From positions 1-64,000 of the forward strand of contig NZ_MTQO01000033.1 of assembly GCF_001984155.1 (NCBI RefSeq): DNA of 64,000 bases, read 5' to 3'. Shown here in pieces: positions 18,611 to 27,872 of this stretch (position 1 is the stretch's first letter; each line of letters opens with the position of its first letter). The notes below the pieces were generated by a model. The model was given only the letters and a program-made list of their open reading frames with translations, did no database searches and was not told the origin of the DNA. Both the position numbers and the translations under genes were made by a program. Source of the stretch: Actinosynnema sp. ALI-1.44 (lineage in GTDB: Bacteria > Actinomycetota > Actinomycetes > Mycobacteriales > Pseudonocardiaceae).

Positions 18611-18758
18611 GAAGAAGCCGCTCGTGCCGCGCCTGTCGCAGTCCACTGTTTTCCCCGTCGAGGGGCCCTCTCTGCACCCTAGGCCGCTGCGGGATCCGAC
18701 CGGTCACGCTGCTCACTCGCGCCGCTCACTCGAGGTCAACAGCCACTGGCAGGCTGAC

Positions 18759-19088
18759 ATGGGCATTCAGGGCATCATCGCGGGCACGAGGCAGTGGCGG
18801 GCGCACATGGCGCGAGTGAAGGCGCTCCCGCCGGACGACCAGATCGTCTACCAGGAGATGCAGAAGTACCTGTTCAAGGTCGGACCGGTCGACCTCCTTG
18901 ACGGGCAGTTGCTCCCCGGGCTCGTCGACTTCTTCGAGGAAAGGGGTCGCGGCCCGGCAAGGGGAGTCCTGGAACTCCTCGATGACGACGTCGCTGCCTT
19001 CTGCGATGACCTGATCAAGGACTCGCGCGCCCACGTGGACGTCTGCCAGGAGTCGATCAGCGGGCGACCGGGTGCGGCCGGGAAGTAG
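18759..19088 (+). CDS. DUF1048-family small protein
   Basis: 109 residues from ATG 18759. MGIQGIIAGTRQWRAHMARV, then LPPDDQIVYQEMQKYLFKVG and AAFCDDLIKDSRAH, match the DUF1048 family, a small all-helical cytoplasmic protein usually encoded beside a PadR-type regulator. No PadR gene is present here. Only a weak GGCAGG precedes the ATG, and the upstream DNA is recombinase debris, so the native promoter and partner were probably lost. The function of the family is unknown to me. Confidence 0.75.
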   Translation: MGIQGIIAGTRQWRAHMARVKALPPDDQIVYQEMQKYLFKVGPVDLLDGQLLPGLVDFFEERGRGPARGVLELLDDDVAAFCDDLIKDSRAHVDVCQESISGRPGAAGK

Positions 19089-19196
19089 GTGGCCTGCCCT
19101 TTTGTGCACGAACAGTCTACGTGGAGGCACATTCCCCGCTGTCGTCGATAGCCTGGCCCGTAGTGCTGGGGGTCGATCCGAGCAGGGAGGCGGAAA

Positions 19197-22100
19197 ATGC
19201 GCCGTGGATTACGGACGCTGTGCCTGGCAACGGTTGTGGCTACGACACTGTCCGGTGTACATGGAACGGGCGCCGACGCGGCTCCCACGGGCCCACTGTC
19301 CGCAGGGGAACAGTTGGGCGTCAACCACTTCACGCTGGGCTTCGGTTTTCCCGGTAACGGAACGGACGCGCTGGCAGGCAGCGGGATGGTCCCGCACGGA
19401 GCGTTCGCGTCTCCGCCAGGCCGCAGCCTCCGCTTCTTCGACGGCGCGAATTCCCAGCGGGCAGGCGCGTATGACATCGCAGTGAAGAACCAGGACGCCC
19501 AGCGCCCGGAACAGATCACCCACGTTGTCGCCAGCAAGGCGCCCGCGATGGGTGACTCGTTCGACGGCAGCGCGTTATGGTTGGGGCACAGCAGGTTTCG
19601 CAACGGTGGAGCACCACCGGTCGGCTCGGACAGCCCACCCGTGACCGGGACGCCGGCCAGCGGCACGGCCGGGCCCGCGGAGACCGGCACCGATGTGCGG
19701 GCTGAGGATTCGCGGCTGCTGGCCATCCCGGTGCAGACCAACCAGGTGACGACCAGGAACCTGCTTGTCTCCGCACAGGTCTACACCCCCTCGCACGCCG
19801 GGACGTCCCTGTACGGGATCAGACCGCAGCCTTATCTGGCCCGCGAGGGTGGCGGTAGCCAGTGGGGCCTCACGGACGTCGGCGGCCTGGGCGCGCACCA
19901 AGTCAACCTGTCCGGCGTGCTCGACCAGTGGGCGTTGCTGCAGGTGCGCGCCGACATCACCACGAACGGTGGGACGCTGCCCGACCCGTCTGACGACACC
20001 GGGCGGGCGAGGTTCAGGTACTTCCTGAACGGCGACCAGGTCGGCTCCGCGGTCGACGTGGACTTCCGGCCAGGCACCATGCGCGATCCGCGCAACACCG
20101 GTCCGGTGTTGTTCAGCCCTGGTTTCGGGCTGATGCGGGGCTGGCAGGGGGACGCGCCGGAGGTGTTCCTCGACGACATCGCGGTGGACTCGATCGTGCA
20201 GCCCGGTGGTGCGTTCCGGATCACGTCGCCCGCACCCGGCGCGACCATCGGTGGGCCCACCGTGTTGCGGGTGTCCGGCGCGACGGGCACTGTCGAGTAT
20301 CTGCTCAACGGCAAGCCGATGTACGCCGACGGTGAGCTGATCCCGCCCCGGCCCGGCCCGGTGCACGATCTGCGCTGGCAAACCGCCAACTGGTACAACG
20401 GAACCGTCACCGTCGAGGCGGTCATGCGGGACTCGTCCGGCCAGGTCACCGGCCGTACCGCGGCTGTCCCGTTCAAGATCGCGAACGAGACACCGGGGAT
20501 CGGCATGTCCGACGTCACGCTGGTGTCGCCGGATCCGGCCACGACACTGAGCGGGGACAAGGTCCCGTGGACGGTGCGCACCGATCACACCATCGGGCAA
20601 GGGCAGAACCACATCTGGCACTTCTATGTGGACGGCAAGTACCTGACGCAGGTGTTCGCGGGCGGGAACGAGTTCACCTACCTGCTCGACACAACCAAGC
20701 TGCGCAACGGCAAGCACGAGTTGTTCTTCGTGCTGGAACTCGAAGACTCCGAACTCAAACCTTTCCGAGCGCTCGGCGCCGCCCAAGTCACGGTCAACGT
20801 CGACAACGGCCACACCCTGATGGATCTGCGGTCGCAGTACAAGGACGTTTTCCTCATCCCGCAGGAAACACAGCAGCTGCAAGCGTCCCAGGTCTACACC
20901 GACGGCGCGTCCACCGACGTCAGCGCGTCGTTCAGCAGTTCCGACCCGGCAGTCGCCTCGGTGTCACCGTCTGGTCTCATCACCGCGCACAAGCCAGGTT
21001 TCGCTGACGTCACCGCGACCCACAACGGCCTCAGCACGGTCACCCAGGTGACCGTGCGCGATCGCCACGATGCCCCACATTTCACCAAGAACGGGAAGAT
21101 CGTCACCGAGTATCAGCCGGGCTCGACGTTCATGCGGACCATGTTCCGACTCGACGCCGCGGAGATCACCAGTCCGCGCAACCCTGGCCTCGGCAAGCTG
21201 GCGCAGCAGGCCGGTGTCAACACGATGACCACCGGCTTCTACCAAAACCCGCTCCACAACGGCGGGGTGCGGGATTTCGACCTGTGGGCGCAGAGCATGC
21301 GAAAGTTCCACGACAAAATCAGCGAAGTAGCGTCCGACAACAACATGAGCCTGTATCTGACCGGGGACGATATCGCGCAGACCAAGGCGGCGATGGCCGA
21401 CAGCGTGTGCTCGGGCCCGAAGTGCGCGCAACCGACCTCCCAGGCGAAGATCCAATACGCCGTGAACTGGGCTGCGACGACCGGGCGGACGATCGGCATC
21501 GACATGGTCGACGAGGTCACCGGCTGGTGGGGCGATACACCAACACCGACTGACAAACGATGGGAGACGTCCAAGCCCCCGGTTGCGGACGGCGCGTTCG
21601 CGGACCTGATGAAGATCATGGGACCCGCCAAGACCCGCCCGCGGATCACGTGGTCAGTAACGGGAATCGCCAAGGTGGACGCCGTGCGGAACTGGACCGG
21701 CAACCCGGCCTTCTCCGACTACAACGGGATCTATCACGACATACCGACAACGCGTACGACCTACCCGTCGGGCATATCGACCTATGAGTACATCCAAGGT
21801 ATCGACGTCGGGACCATCGGCCGACGCGACGCCTTCCTGCGCAACACCCCCAGCATCCTGCTTGTCGGCACAGGCGGCGCGTTCTACACCAAACGCGGCC
21901 CGGGCAACCACTACACCGCCGGTCAGGACTTGTTGCAGCGCTCAGGCGTGCGCCCGGCGTCAGTGGCTGCGGGAATCGCGTACGCCGCGATCCGCGGCAT
22001 GTCTGGCGTACGAGCCTATGAATTCGACTCCACATTTTGGAAAGACCACCGCGCCACCGCGGCCGTCGGCACACCCGACCTGGAAACCGGTGCCGCGCCG

Positions 22101-22448
22101 AACGGAGTCGGAGCGGCGCGCTGGCGAGCGATGTCCGACGCGTTCAACGTGGTCGCCGGACTGGAGCCGTATCTGTTGCAACCGCAGGCCAACGCGATCG
22201 ACCTGGGCGACTCCGTCCGCACAGGCGCCAAACGCGGCCCCACCGGCAACGCGCTGATCGCGGTGAACATCTCCGAAGTCCCCCAACAGGTCAACCCCAG
22301 CCTGACCCAGTACCAGACCGGCAAACCCATCACCCGGACCCGATTGGTCGGCGACTCCAAGGTCATCAGCGAGACGATCCCCGCCAACGCGGCGGAATCA
22401 CTGACCCTGGAGCCCGGCGAAGCGGTTTTCTGGACCTTCCCCCGCTGA
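19197..22448 (+). CDS. Large secreted protein: Ig-like (Big_2) plus barrel-like catalytic region
   Basis: 1083 residues from ATG 19197 with GGGAGG seven bases upstream. The first 29 residues are a signal peptide (MRRGLRTLCLATVVATTLSG, cut near ADAAP). Residues 40-330 look like a concanavalin-like sheet domain (FRYFLNGDQVGSAVDVDFRP). Two Ig-like modules follow (FRITSPAPGATIGGPTVLRV; VTLVSPDPATTLSGDKVPW), then a Big_2-type domain around 555-625 (SSDPAVASVSPSGLITAHKP, GFADVTATHNG). From 640 the sequence resembles a glycoside-hydrolase-like TIM barrel (NTMTTGFYQNPL, TIGIDMVDEVTGWWGD, WSVTGI, a C-terminal sheet ending LEPGEAVFWTFPR). It is probably an extracellular carbohydrate-active enzyme; the substrate is unknown and the catalytic acids are not proven. 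Confidence 0.8.
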   Translation: MRRGLRTLCLATVVATTLSGVHGTGADAAPTGPLSAGEQLGVNHFTLGFGFPGNGTDALAGSGMVPHGAFASPPGRSLRFFDGANSQRAGAYDIAVKNQDAQRPEQITHVVASKAPAMGDSFDGSALWLGHSRFRNGGAPPVGSDSPPVTGTPASGTAGPAETGTDVRAEDSRLLAIPVQTNQVTTRNLLVSAQVYTPSHAGTSLYGIRPQPYLAREGGGSQWGLTDVGGLGAHQVNLSGVLDQWALLQVRADITTNGGTLPDPSDDTGRARFRYFLNGDQVGSAVDVDFRPGTMRDPRNTGPVLFSPGFGLMRGWQGDAPEVFLDDIAVDSIVQPGGAFRITSPAPGATIGGPTVLRVSGATGTVEYLLNGKPMYADGELIPPRPGPVHDLRWQTANWYNGTVTVEAVMRDSSGQVTGRTAAVPFKIANETPGIGMSDVTLVSPDPATTLSGDKVPWTVRTDHTIGQGQNHIWHFYVDGKYLTQVFAGGNEFTYLLDTTKLRNGKHELFFVLELEDSELKPFRALGAAQVTVNVDNGHTLMDLRSQYKDVFLIPQETQQLQASQVYTDGASTDVSASFSSSDPAVASVSPSGLITAHKPGFADVTATHNGLSTVTQVTVRDRHDAPHFTKNGKIVTEYQPGSTFMRTMFRLDAAEITSPRNPGLGKLAQQAGVNTMTTGFYQNPLHNGGVRDFDLWAQSMRKFHDKISEVASDNNMSLYLTGDDIAQTKAAMADSVCSGPKCAQPTSQAKIQYAVNWAATTGRTIGIDMVDEVTGWWGDTPTPTDKRWETSKPPVADGAFADLMKIMGPAKTRPRITWSVTGIAKVDAVRNWTGNPAFSDYNGIYHDIPTTRTTYPSGISTYEYIQGIDVGTIGRRDAFLRNTPSILLVGTGGAFYTKRGPGNHYTAGQDLLQRSGVRPASVAAGIAYAAIRGMSGVRAYEFDSTFWKDHRATAAVGTPDLETGAAPNGVGAARWRAMSDAFNVVAGLEPYLLQPQANAIDLGDSVRTGAKRGPTGNALIAVNISEVPQQVNPSLTQYQTGKPITRTRLVGDSKVISETIPANAAESLTLEPGEAVFWTFPR

Positions 22449-22919
22449 ACGCCGGAACCGGGAACGTCGAACTACCAGGTTGCGCCAATGCCCGCGCACG
22501 TCCAGCGCACCCAGTAGGTGCGGTCGGTGTGCTGCTCGCGCTGCGGGGGTGTTGACGCGGTCGCGGAAGGGGGACGACGCGCACAGCCCGCTGGCGTTCG
22601 CGCTGGCGGGCTGTTCGGCGTTCTGGCCGCCTCGCTGTGATCTGCTCGTCCGCACCGAGCTGGACCTCCACTACGTCAGCGACCTGGAACGCGGTGCCCG
22701 GCCCGACCGGGTACCGGCCCTGCGAGTGCGTGACACCCTGTTCTGACCGCGTGGGCGCGGGGCAGCGGCACGTACAGCACACCGGCCGACCAGTTCAACG
22801 CCGATCCCGACCAGCCGGACACGGTGTTCGACAGACGCCCCTGCGCGGAATGTCAACCACCCACACCGCTGTGCGGACAGCTTCGGCTATGCGGAGTGGG
22901 GTGGGTCGCGCCTGCCGCG
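22449..22919. other. Gap without recognised gene
   Basis: About 470 bases between the secreted-protein gene and the 3' end of a decayed oxidoreductase on the other strand. A short plus-strand frame near 22620..22746 (DLLVRTELDLHYVSDLERGA) looks faintly protein-like but has no start and no recognised family. Confidence 0.3.
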
Positions 22920-23953
22920 AGTTCGGCGGGGTGCCCGTGCCCTTAGGCCGCGGATCACGATCGGGGGACCGTCCCGCCACACGCCTGAGGGAAATCGCAG
23001 TTCAGCGGTGTGCCCGCGGGCTGCGGTGGCATCCCATGGGTGGAGCGAGGTCGGAGCGCGCGGTGTCATCCATCCGGGGAGCTCGAACCGCTCGGCCAGC
23101 GCCGTCGGCGCCCCGCCGGGGAGATAATCAACCGCCGGCACGGCGGAATCCTCTCGGGCGGCGCGAGCGCCGCCTTGCTGGCCCCGACAAGTACCTCCAG
23201 GTCGTTGGTGGAGAGCCTGCTGATCTCCTGGCTGGCCGAGGCGACCGGGCGGTACCGCGCCGCGGTCCTGCAGCGCCTGGCGCTGGCGGTCGAGCAGCTG
23301 CTGCCCGCCGGAGTAGCCGATCCAGGGTCAGGGTCGCTAGCGGCCAGTGCCCCGGCACAGCCATCGACGAGGGTGACCCGGAGTCGGCGGGGGGCTCCAG
23401 CGTCTCGACCTGGGCTCGGGCGTCGAGTGTGCCCTCGCGGCACAGTTGCACCGCGTGGAAGGGGCGTGCGCCGAGTTCGGGCGCCAAGCCCTCCACGTCG
23501 AAGGGGTCGAGTACATCGTGCGGCTCGCCGTGCTCGACCAACGCGGCCCGCATCGCCTCGAAGTTCTGCGCCGCGACCCGGCCCGATCGGCCACTGAGCA
23601 CCACCGTCGTGCCCGCAGTGGCGCGGAGGACCTCGCCGGGTGAGCCAGTGATGTCGGCGAGTACCTCCAGCCACGGGGGCCACCGGTCCAGGGCGTCACG
23701 CGCGATCGAGAACTTGGCTCGCGCCGCCGGATGCCGCGCCGTGCCGGCGGTGACCTCACCGAAGCAGTTGAGCATCGCACCGGCCGCGGTGCAGGCCGCG
23801 GCGGGCCGAGTGCGAGGACCCACCACGGCGATCCGCCCCTTGAGGGGCACGGCGGGTCACCTCCACCGCGATCGACAGACCCAGCGCACCGTTGCCCACC
23901 ACGACATCCACCCGCGGCGACGACGCTGCCCCGGACGTCGACAGGGTCGTCAC
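22920..23953 (-). pseudogene. FAD-dependent oxidoreductase (DAO type), multiply frameshifted
   Basis: GTG 23953 overlaps the upstream stop as GTGA. The frame opens with VDVVVGNGALGLSIAVEVTR, a Rossmann FAD-binding motif. A shift near 23860 is needed to reach GRIAVVGP and AACTAAGAMLNCFGEVTAGT, followed by a long conserved stretch ending FDVEGLAPELGARPFHAVQL and GTLDARAQVETL. Further shifts near 23390 and 23130 lead through VTLVDGCAGALAA and SRLSTNDLEVLVGASKAALA to LRFPSGVWRDGPPIVIRGL, which resembles the C-terminal FAD loop of D-amino-acid-oxidase-like enzymes. At least three indels are needed, so it is dead unless the sequence has errors. The substrate (an amino acid or a natural-product intermediate) is unknown. 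Confidence 0.65.
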
Positions 23954-24924
23954 GGGGCGGAGATGTTGACCGTGGTGACGGGCAGGAAGTTGTCGATCTG
24001 CCAGGTCTCCACGCCGGCGAACCGGCCGTCGGCCGCCGGGGCGACCAGCGCGAGGCCGCCGACCTGACCGTGCGGTGCGTCCTGCACCAGGGTCAGCGGG
24101 ATGGACAACGACCGGGTCGCTCCAGGTGGTAGCGGGGGCAGGGAGCACGTCACGATCTCCGGCACGAGCGGGTCGCTGTCGGTCAGCCGCATCCCGCAGC
24201 CCGGCGGGAGGATCCCGTGATGGTTGACGTAGAACGGCGTGACGAACGTGAAACGCACCCCGCCCGCGGCGCGGCCGGGCGCTTTGCGGCTGTAGTGGAA
24301 GTCGGCCGTCGTGGGCTTGTTCTTCGCCAGGGCAGGCACGTCGTGGGTCAGATACAGGTCCATCGGGGAGCCGCTGGGTGTTGGTGGTGTGGGCGGCAGC
24401 AGCCGCAACTGGCCGTATTCCCAGTTGTCGCTGAGGTTGGCGTCCACGACGCCGGAATCAGCCGGCGGCGCGGCCATCGCCAGGCCGAGCGTCCGGCCGG
24501 CGAAACGGGCGTCGGAGGTGACGGTCAACGGCATGTCCAGCGTCACCTCCTGCTCCGGCTCCAGCCGCACCTGACGGCGGCAGGTCACCACTTCCGGCAC
24601 CGTGGGGTCCGTGTCAGCCAGGCGCATGCCGCAGCCGTCCGGCAGCGGCTGAGCGCGATCGATGTTGACGTACATCGCCGTCACGTAGGTCACCGCCAGC
24701 CGACCGTCATAGGCGGTGTCACCGTTGCGGACGTGCAACCGCTGCACCACCGAGTCCTGACTGGACGCGGTCGCCGAATCGATGCGAAACGACAGATCCA
24801 CCTCCGCCGCAGCAACCGCCGAGCCCGGTGGAACGGCAAACCCGATCCGCACCACCGCGGACGGGGGAATCGCCACAGCAGCCACCGCCAGCACGGCCAT
24901 GACCACGACACCGGCCTTGTTCAC
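23950..24924 (-). CDS. Secreted protein with an internal domain duplication
   Basis: 325 residues from GTG 24924, which has GAAGGGG ten bases upstream and is followed directly by a signal sequence (NKAGVVVMAVLAVAAVAIPP). Two copies of a roughly 120-residue beta-rich domain follow, each with the same core: TAMYVNIDRAQPLPDGCGMR with DPTVPEVVTC, and TPFYVNHHGILPPGCGMRLT with DPLVPEIVTC. Each copy has two cysteines that probably form a disulfide. The stop overlaps the start of the FAD oxidoreductase gene (GTGA), so the two were translated together. The family is not recognised; a cell-wall or extracellular binding role is only a guess. Confidence 0.75.
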   Translation of the reverse strand: MNKAGVVVMAVLAVAAVAIPPSAVVRIGFAVPPGSAVAAAEVDLSFRIDSATASSQDSVVQRLHVRNGDTAYDGRLAVTYVTAMYVNIDRAQPLPDGCGMRLADTDPTVPEVVTCRRQVRLEPEQEVTLDMPLTVTSDARFAGRTLGLAMAAPPADSGVVDANLSDNWEYGQLRLLPPTPPTPSGSPMDLYLTHDVPALAKNKPTTADFHYSRKAPGRAAGGVRFTFVTPFYVNHHGILPPGCGMRLTDSDPLVPEIVTCSLPPLPPGATRSLSIPLTLVQDAPHGQVGGLALVAPAADGRFAGVETWQIDNFLPVTTVNISAP

Positions 24925-25306
24925 GTCGACCCCTTCACCCCGCGCGGGTACACCCCATCCAGCATGGGCCGACCGCACCACCACCGCCGCGGAAACGACG
25001 CCGCATCACCCGACCCAGCGAACAGAACCCCACACCGCAGAGATGCTCCCACCGCCGGGGCAGCCGGTGCTTGCTCGGCGTGCCGGTGCGGCACCGACTC
25101 CACACCAAGTGCACAAGCAGGCATCGTGGTGGACGCTGCGCGGTGCGAGCACCACGGGCAGGTCCCCGATGTCCAGCACTTCACTCGGTCAGGTCCACGT
25201 CGCGCTCGATCGGTGGTAAGTCCCGGGGCGGCTGTTCCGGAGGTCGGGGCGCGCTGTCATGGTCGGACGGGCATGTCGAAACCGCGAGGACCCAACGGGA
25301 GCGATC
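24925..25306. other. Divergent intergenic region
   Basis: About 380 bases between the divergent secreted-protein and ferritin-like genes. It should contain both promoters. I see no clear boxes and no gene. Confidence 0.35.
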
Positions 25307-25504
25307 ATGACAACGGTGGCTGCGAACGAGGACACCGCGATCATCGGGTTGATGGCCACACCGGACAGCAAGCTCGACGTCGAGTGGTTGCGCCAAGCCC
25401 TCCAGCACGCCCTGGTTCTGGAGCTGGCCACCATCCCGCCCTACTCCTGCGGCCTCTGGTCGATCATCGACCCGAAGCGCGACCAGAACACCTACCACAC
25501 CTGA
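25307..25504 (+). pseudogene. Ferritin-like (VioB/PF12902-type) protein, truncated after 65 residues
   Basis: ATG 25307 follows GGGAG at good spacing. The protein opens normally for a ferritin-like domain: VEWLRQALQHALVLELATIP then PYSCGLWSIIDP, the first helix with its metal-binding Glu (LELATIPPY). It ends at TGA 25502..25504, whereas family members have 250 residues or more. The rest of the gene is replaced by DNA that codes a different protein on the other strand. Homologous domains occur in iminophenylpyruvate dimer synthase and in many actinomycete gene clusters beside FAD oxidoreductases, as here. Confidence 0.6.
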
Positions 25505-26060
25505 CGGAGCCGGAAACATGCTCCGTTCTGGCTGTGCGCCCGCGCCGGCCGATCCTTCGGAAGAGGCCGGCGAGCCATGTCCACCAGCGAGTCCGCCGCG
25601 GCTCCGGTTCGGCGGAAAGCTCGGGAATCTGGGCCGCGAGTTTGGCCGCGCGGGCAGCGATCCTGGTTGCGTCCGCGCGACGGATCGTCATAGGGCGTTG
25701 CTCGGCGCGAGGTACATGAAGATCACTAGGAGGTGGATGCTCAGTGCTCGGCGCATCGGGATGTTCCGGATGGACGAGCCTCAGCATGGCCTTGAGCGTT
25801 AGGTCGACATTTCCCTGATAGAACCAAACAATCGTTTCAGGAGAGAAGATATCGACCTCGCCACGCCTGGGCACACGAGCCGCGGTAACACGATTATCGC
25901 CACGAATGTTGACGATGTCGATGTAGTCGTCCCACTCGTATGCTCCGACGATCATGGTCGGCTGGCTGCGACCTCCGCAGAAGTACAGACTGAAGCCGTC
26001 CCTGGCGAACTCCCAGAGCAGTTCCTCCGTGTCCGCGGATTCCAGCAGTTTCTTGCCCAT
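25464..26060 (-). CDS. Hypothetical protein (198 aa)
   Basis: The N-terminal 110 residues look like a compact real protein (MGKKLLESADTEELLWEFAR, FSLYFCGGRSQPTMIVGAYE, WDDYIDIVNIRGDNRV, PETIVWFYQGNVDLTLKAML). The rest is basic and low in complexity (WWTWLAGLFRRIGRRG may be an amphipathic or membrane-contacting helix), and the last 13 codons overlap the ferritin-like fragment on the other strand. The gene may have acquired its tail when the two were joined. No family is recognised. The GC content of the N-terminal part is lower than in its surroundings. Confidence 0.55.
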   Translation of the reverse strand: MGKKLLESADTEELLWEFARDGFSLYFCGGRSQPTMIVGAYEWDDYIDIVNIRGDNRVTAARVPRRGEVDIFSPETIVWFYQGNVDLTLKAMLRLVHPEHPDAPSTEHPPPSDLHVPRAEQRPMTIRRADATRIAARAAKLAAQIPELSAEPEPRRTRWWTWLAGLFRRIGRRGRTARTEHVSGSVRCGRCSGRASGR

Positions 26061-26390
26061 GCGCCTAGCCAGCCCAGTCCGGGATAGATGACCGGCGGAG
26101 GCGGGAAGCCGGGGGGCTAACTTCCCGTCTCCGCCAGCCTCCGACTACGTCCGGCGGTGCTGTCGGGGTTGACGCCGTCGTGTGCCGGAGGATCTCAATG
26201 CCGAACGTGGGCGGAGTCGACGTGGCGGTTGGCGCAGGGAGGAGGGGCATGAGGCTTTCCGGGCTGTAGTTGTCGTGGTACGTGCAGCCTGCGCCACAAG
26301 TGCAAGATCAGCTATCCCAGGAGCCTGCCGTGTTGCTGGACAAGTCGACCATGAGCTGGACAAAATCTGGACACCGGTCGCCTGATCAGG
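26061..26390. other. Gap without recognised gene
   Basis: About 330 bases between two minus-strand genes. No gene is seen; the right part follows the stop of the methyltransferase gene and the left part must hold the promoter of the 198-residue protein. Confidence 0.35.
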
Positions 26391-27197
26391 CTAGATCGTC
26401 TTGATGCCGACGCCTCCGTAACACAGCGAGCGGCGAGGATCGGCGCCTTCCCCGAAGTCAGGGCGCCACAGTGGAAGGAGGACGACGCCAGGCGGCATGA
26501 GGTCGAAGCCGGCGAAGAACTCGATGATCTGCTCTCGTGCGCGAGCTGTGACCGGGTCCTTCGTGTCCTTGTACAGCTCAGCCGCCCGCGCGAGATCCTC
26601 CGGATAGTCGTCGTCCGTCGCGTGAGACATGACCAAGGCGCTGTCCGGACAGAGTGCATCGCGGTAGGCGGCGACGATGTCCGCAGGGCCTTCCTCATCT
26701 CGCACGAAGTGCAGGGCGGCGCACATGAGGACCGCGGTCGGTTCGCGGAAGTCGATCAGTCGCAAGGTCTCGTCGTGCCCGAGCATCGTCCTTGGCTGAC
26801 ATAGGTCGGCCATGATGGTCGCCGCGTTCCCGTTCTGTTGAAGCATCAGTTCGCCGTGAGCCACGGCCACCGGGTCGTTGTCGACGTACACGACGGTGCA
26901 GTCAGGGTTCTCGTGCTGAGCGACCTCGTGCACGTTGCCCACTGTGGGGATTCCCGAGCCGAGGTCGAGGAACTGCCGGATGCCGGCCTCGTTGACGAGG
27001 GAGCGCACGGCCCGGCGGAGAAATGATCGATTGATCCGGGCGATGTCCTTGGCGGGGATGACTTCCAGCACTTTGTCGGCCAGCTGTCGATCTGCCGCGA
27101 AGTTGTGTCCACCACCGAGGAAGTAGTCATACATCCGGGCCGCGCTCGGCTGCTCGGTGTCCACTCCAGCCGGAATCCAGGTTCCATCATCGCTCAT
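26391..27197 (-). CDS. SAM-dependent methyltransferase, DUF574/Methyltransf_19 family
   Basis: 268 residues from ATG 27197 (GGAGCGGG upstream). The family signature PSAARMYDYFLGGGHNFAAD is followed by the SAM-binding QFLDLGSGIPTVGNVHEVAQ, VVYVDNDPVAVAH and the conserved end MPPGVVLLPLWRPD. These proteins are very common in actinomycetes, often next to DUF397 and XRE-type regulators, and their substrates are mostly unknown. A start nine codons upstream (27224) lacks a ribosome binding site. A DUF397 gene lies 200 bases upstream on the same strand. Confidence 0.92.
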   Translation of the reverse strand: MSDDGTWIPAGVDTEQPSAARMYDYFLGGGHNFAADRQLADKVLEVIPAKDIARINRSFLRRAVRSLVNEAGIRQFLDLGSGIPTVGNVHEVAQHENPDCTVVYVDNDPVAVAHGELMLQQNGNAATIMADLCQPRTMLGHDETLRLIDFREPTAVLMCAALHFVRDEEGPADIVAAYRDALCPDSALVMSHATDDDYPEDLARAAELYKDTKDPVTARAREQIIEFFAGFDLMPPGVVLLPLWRPDFGEGADPRRSLCYGGVGIKTI

Positions 27198-27399
27198 GGC
27201 GCCCGCTCCGCGCTGCTCCATCATTTGGACGACCTGAAGCCGTCGAACCGCTCATCGAGGATTGCTCCACGGGTCGAGCATGCTGTGACGTAGCAAGATC
27301 AGCTAGCCCATCCGCAGGCCGAGTTTGTGGACATGGCCTGGACACGTTCGCAGACATAAACAGGCACTGGTGGCCTTCTGGCGTTTACGCAGGCCGTCT

Positions 27400-27693
27400 T
27401 CAGTCGGCGCTCGGATCGGGGGCTGAGCGCTTCTCCTGGTCGAACTCACCGGCGAGGATTCCACGAGTGAACGCGTCCCATTCGGCCGGCGTGAAGACCA
27501 GCACTGGACCCGCTGTATCCGCCGAGCTGCGCATCACGGTGTACACGACGCCGTCGGTGTGCTCTACGAACGCAACCTCGACGTGCCGATCGCGCCGACG
27601 GCCGGCGCCGTATCGCTGCCATTCGGCGGACGTCAGGTCAAGTTCTGTCCGGACCTCGGACTTGTCGTCGTAGATCGGCGCGCTGTCTCCCAC
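27400..27693 (-). CDS. DUF397 domain protein
   Basis: 97 residues. The C-terminal part GPVLVFTPAEWDAFTRGILA with GEFD is the DUF397 signature, and the N-terminal half (DLTSAEWQRYGAG) fits. Such proteins act as partners or antagonists of XRE-family regulators (WhiJ/BldB-type systems in Streptomyces). The usual helix-turn-helix partner is missing here, which is common for orphan copies. It is divergent to the hydrolase operon at 27873. Confidence 0.85.
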   Translation of the reverse strand: MGDSAPIYDDKSEVRTELDLTSAEWQRYGAGRRRDRHVEVAFVEHTDGVVYTVMRSSADTAGPVLVFTPAEWDAFTRGILAGEFDQEKRSAPDPSAD

Positions 27694-27872
27694 GAGTCCA
27701 TCGTGCTCCTCCGATCGGGCTACCTGAACGAGCCCATGACCGCACCAAATTGATCACAGAACGTAGCAGTCGATGGCGAAGAGTAATCACCTGGTCTGTT
27801 CGGGCCGCTCGATCACCTCGGGCACACTGGTCAAGCGCAGACAGTCACGTCTGGGGGCAAGGAGCAGCTGGA

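Noticed and set aside
22637-24067. Long plus-strand open frame of 476 codons
   Set aside because: It is arginine/serine-rich without any motif and lies antisense to the decayed FAD oxidoreductase; high GC makes such frames by chance.
24217-25719. 500-codon plus-strand open frame
   Set aside because: His/Arg-rich translation antisense to the secreted duplicated-domain gene; no family character.
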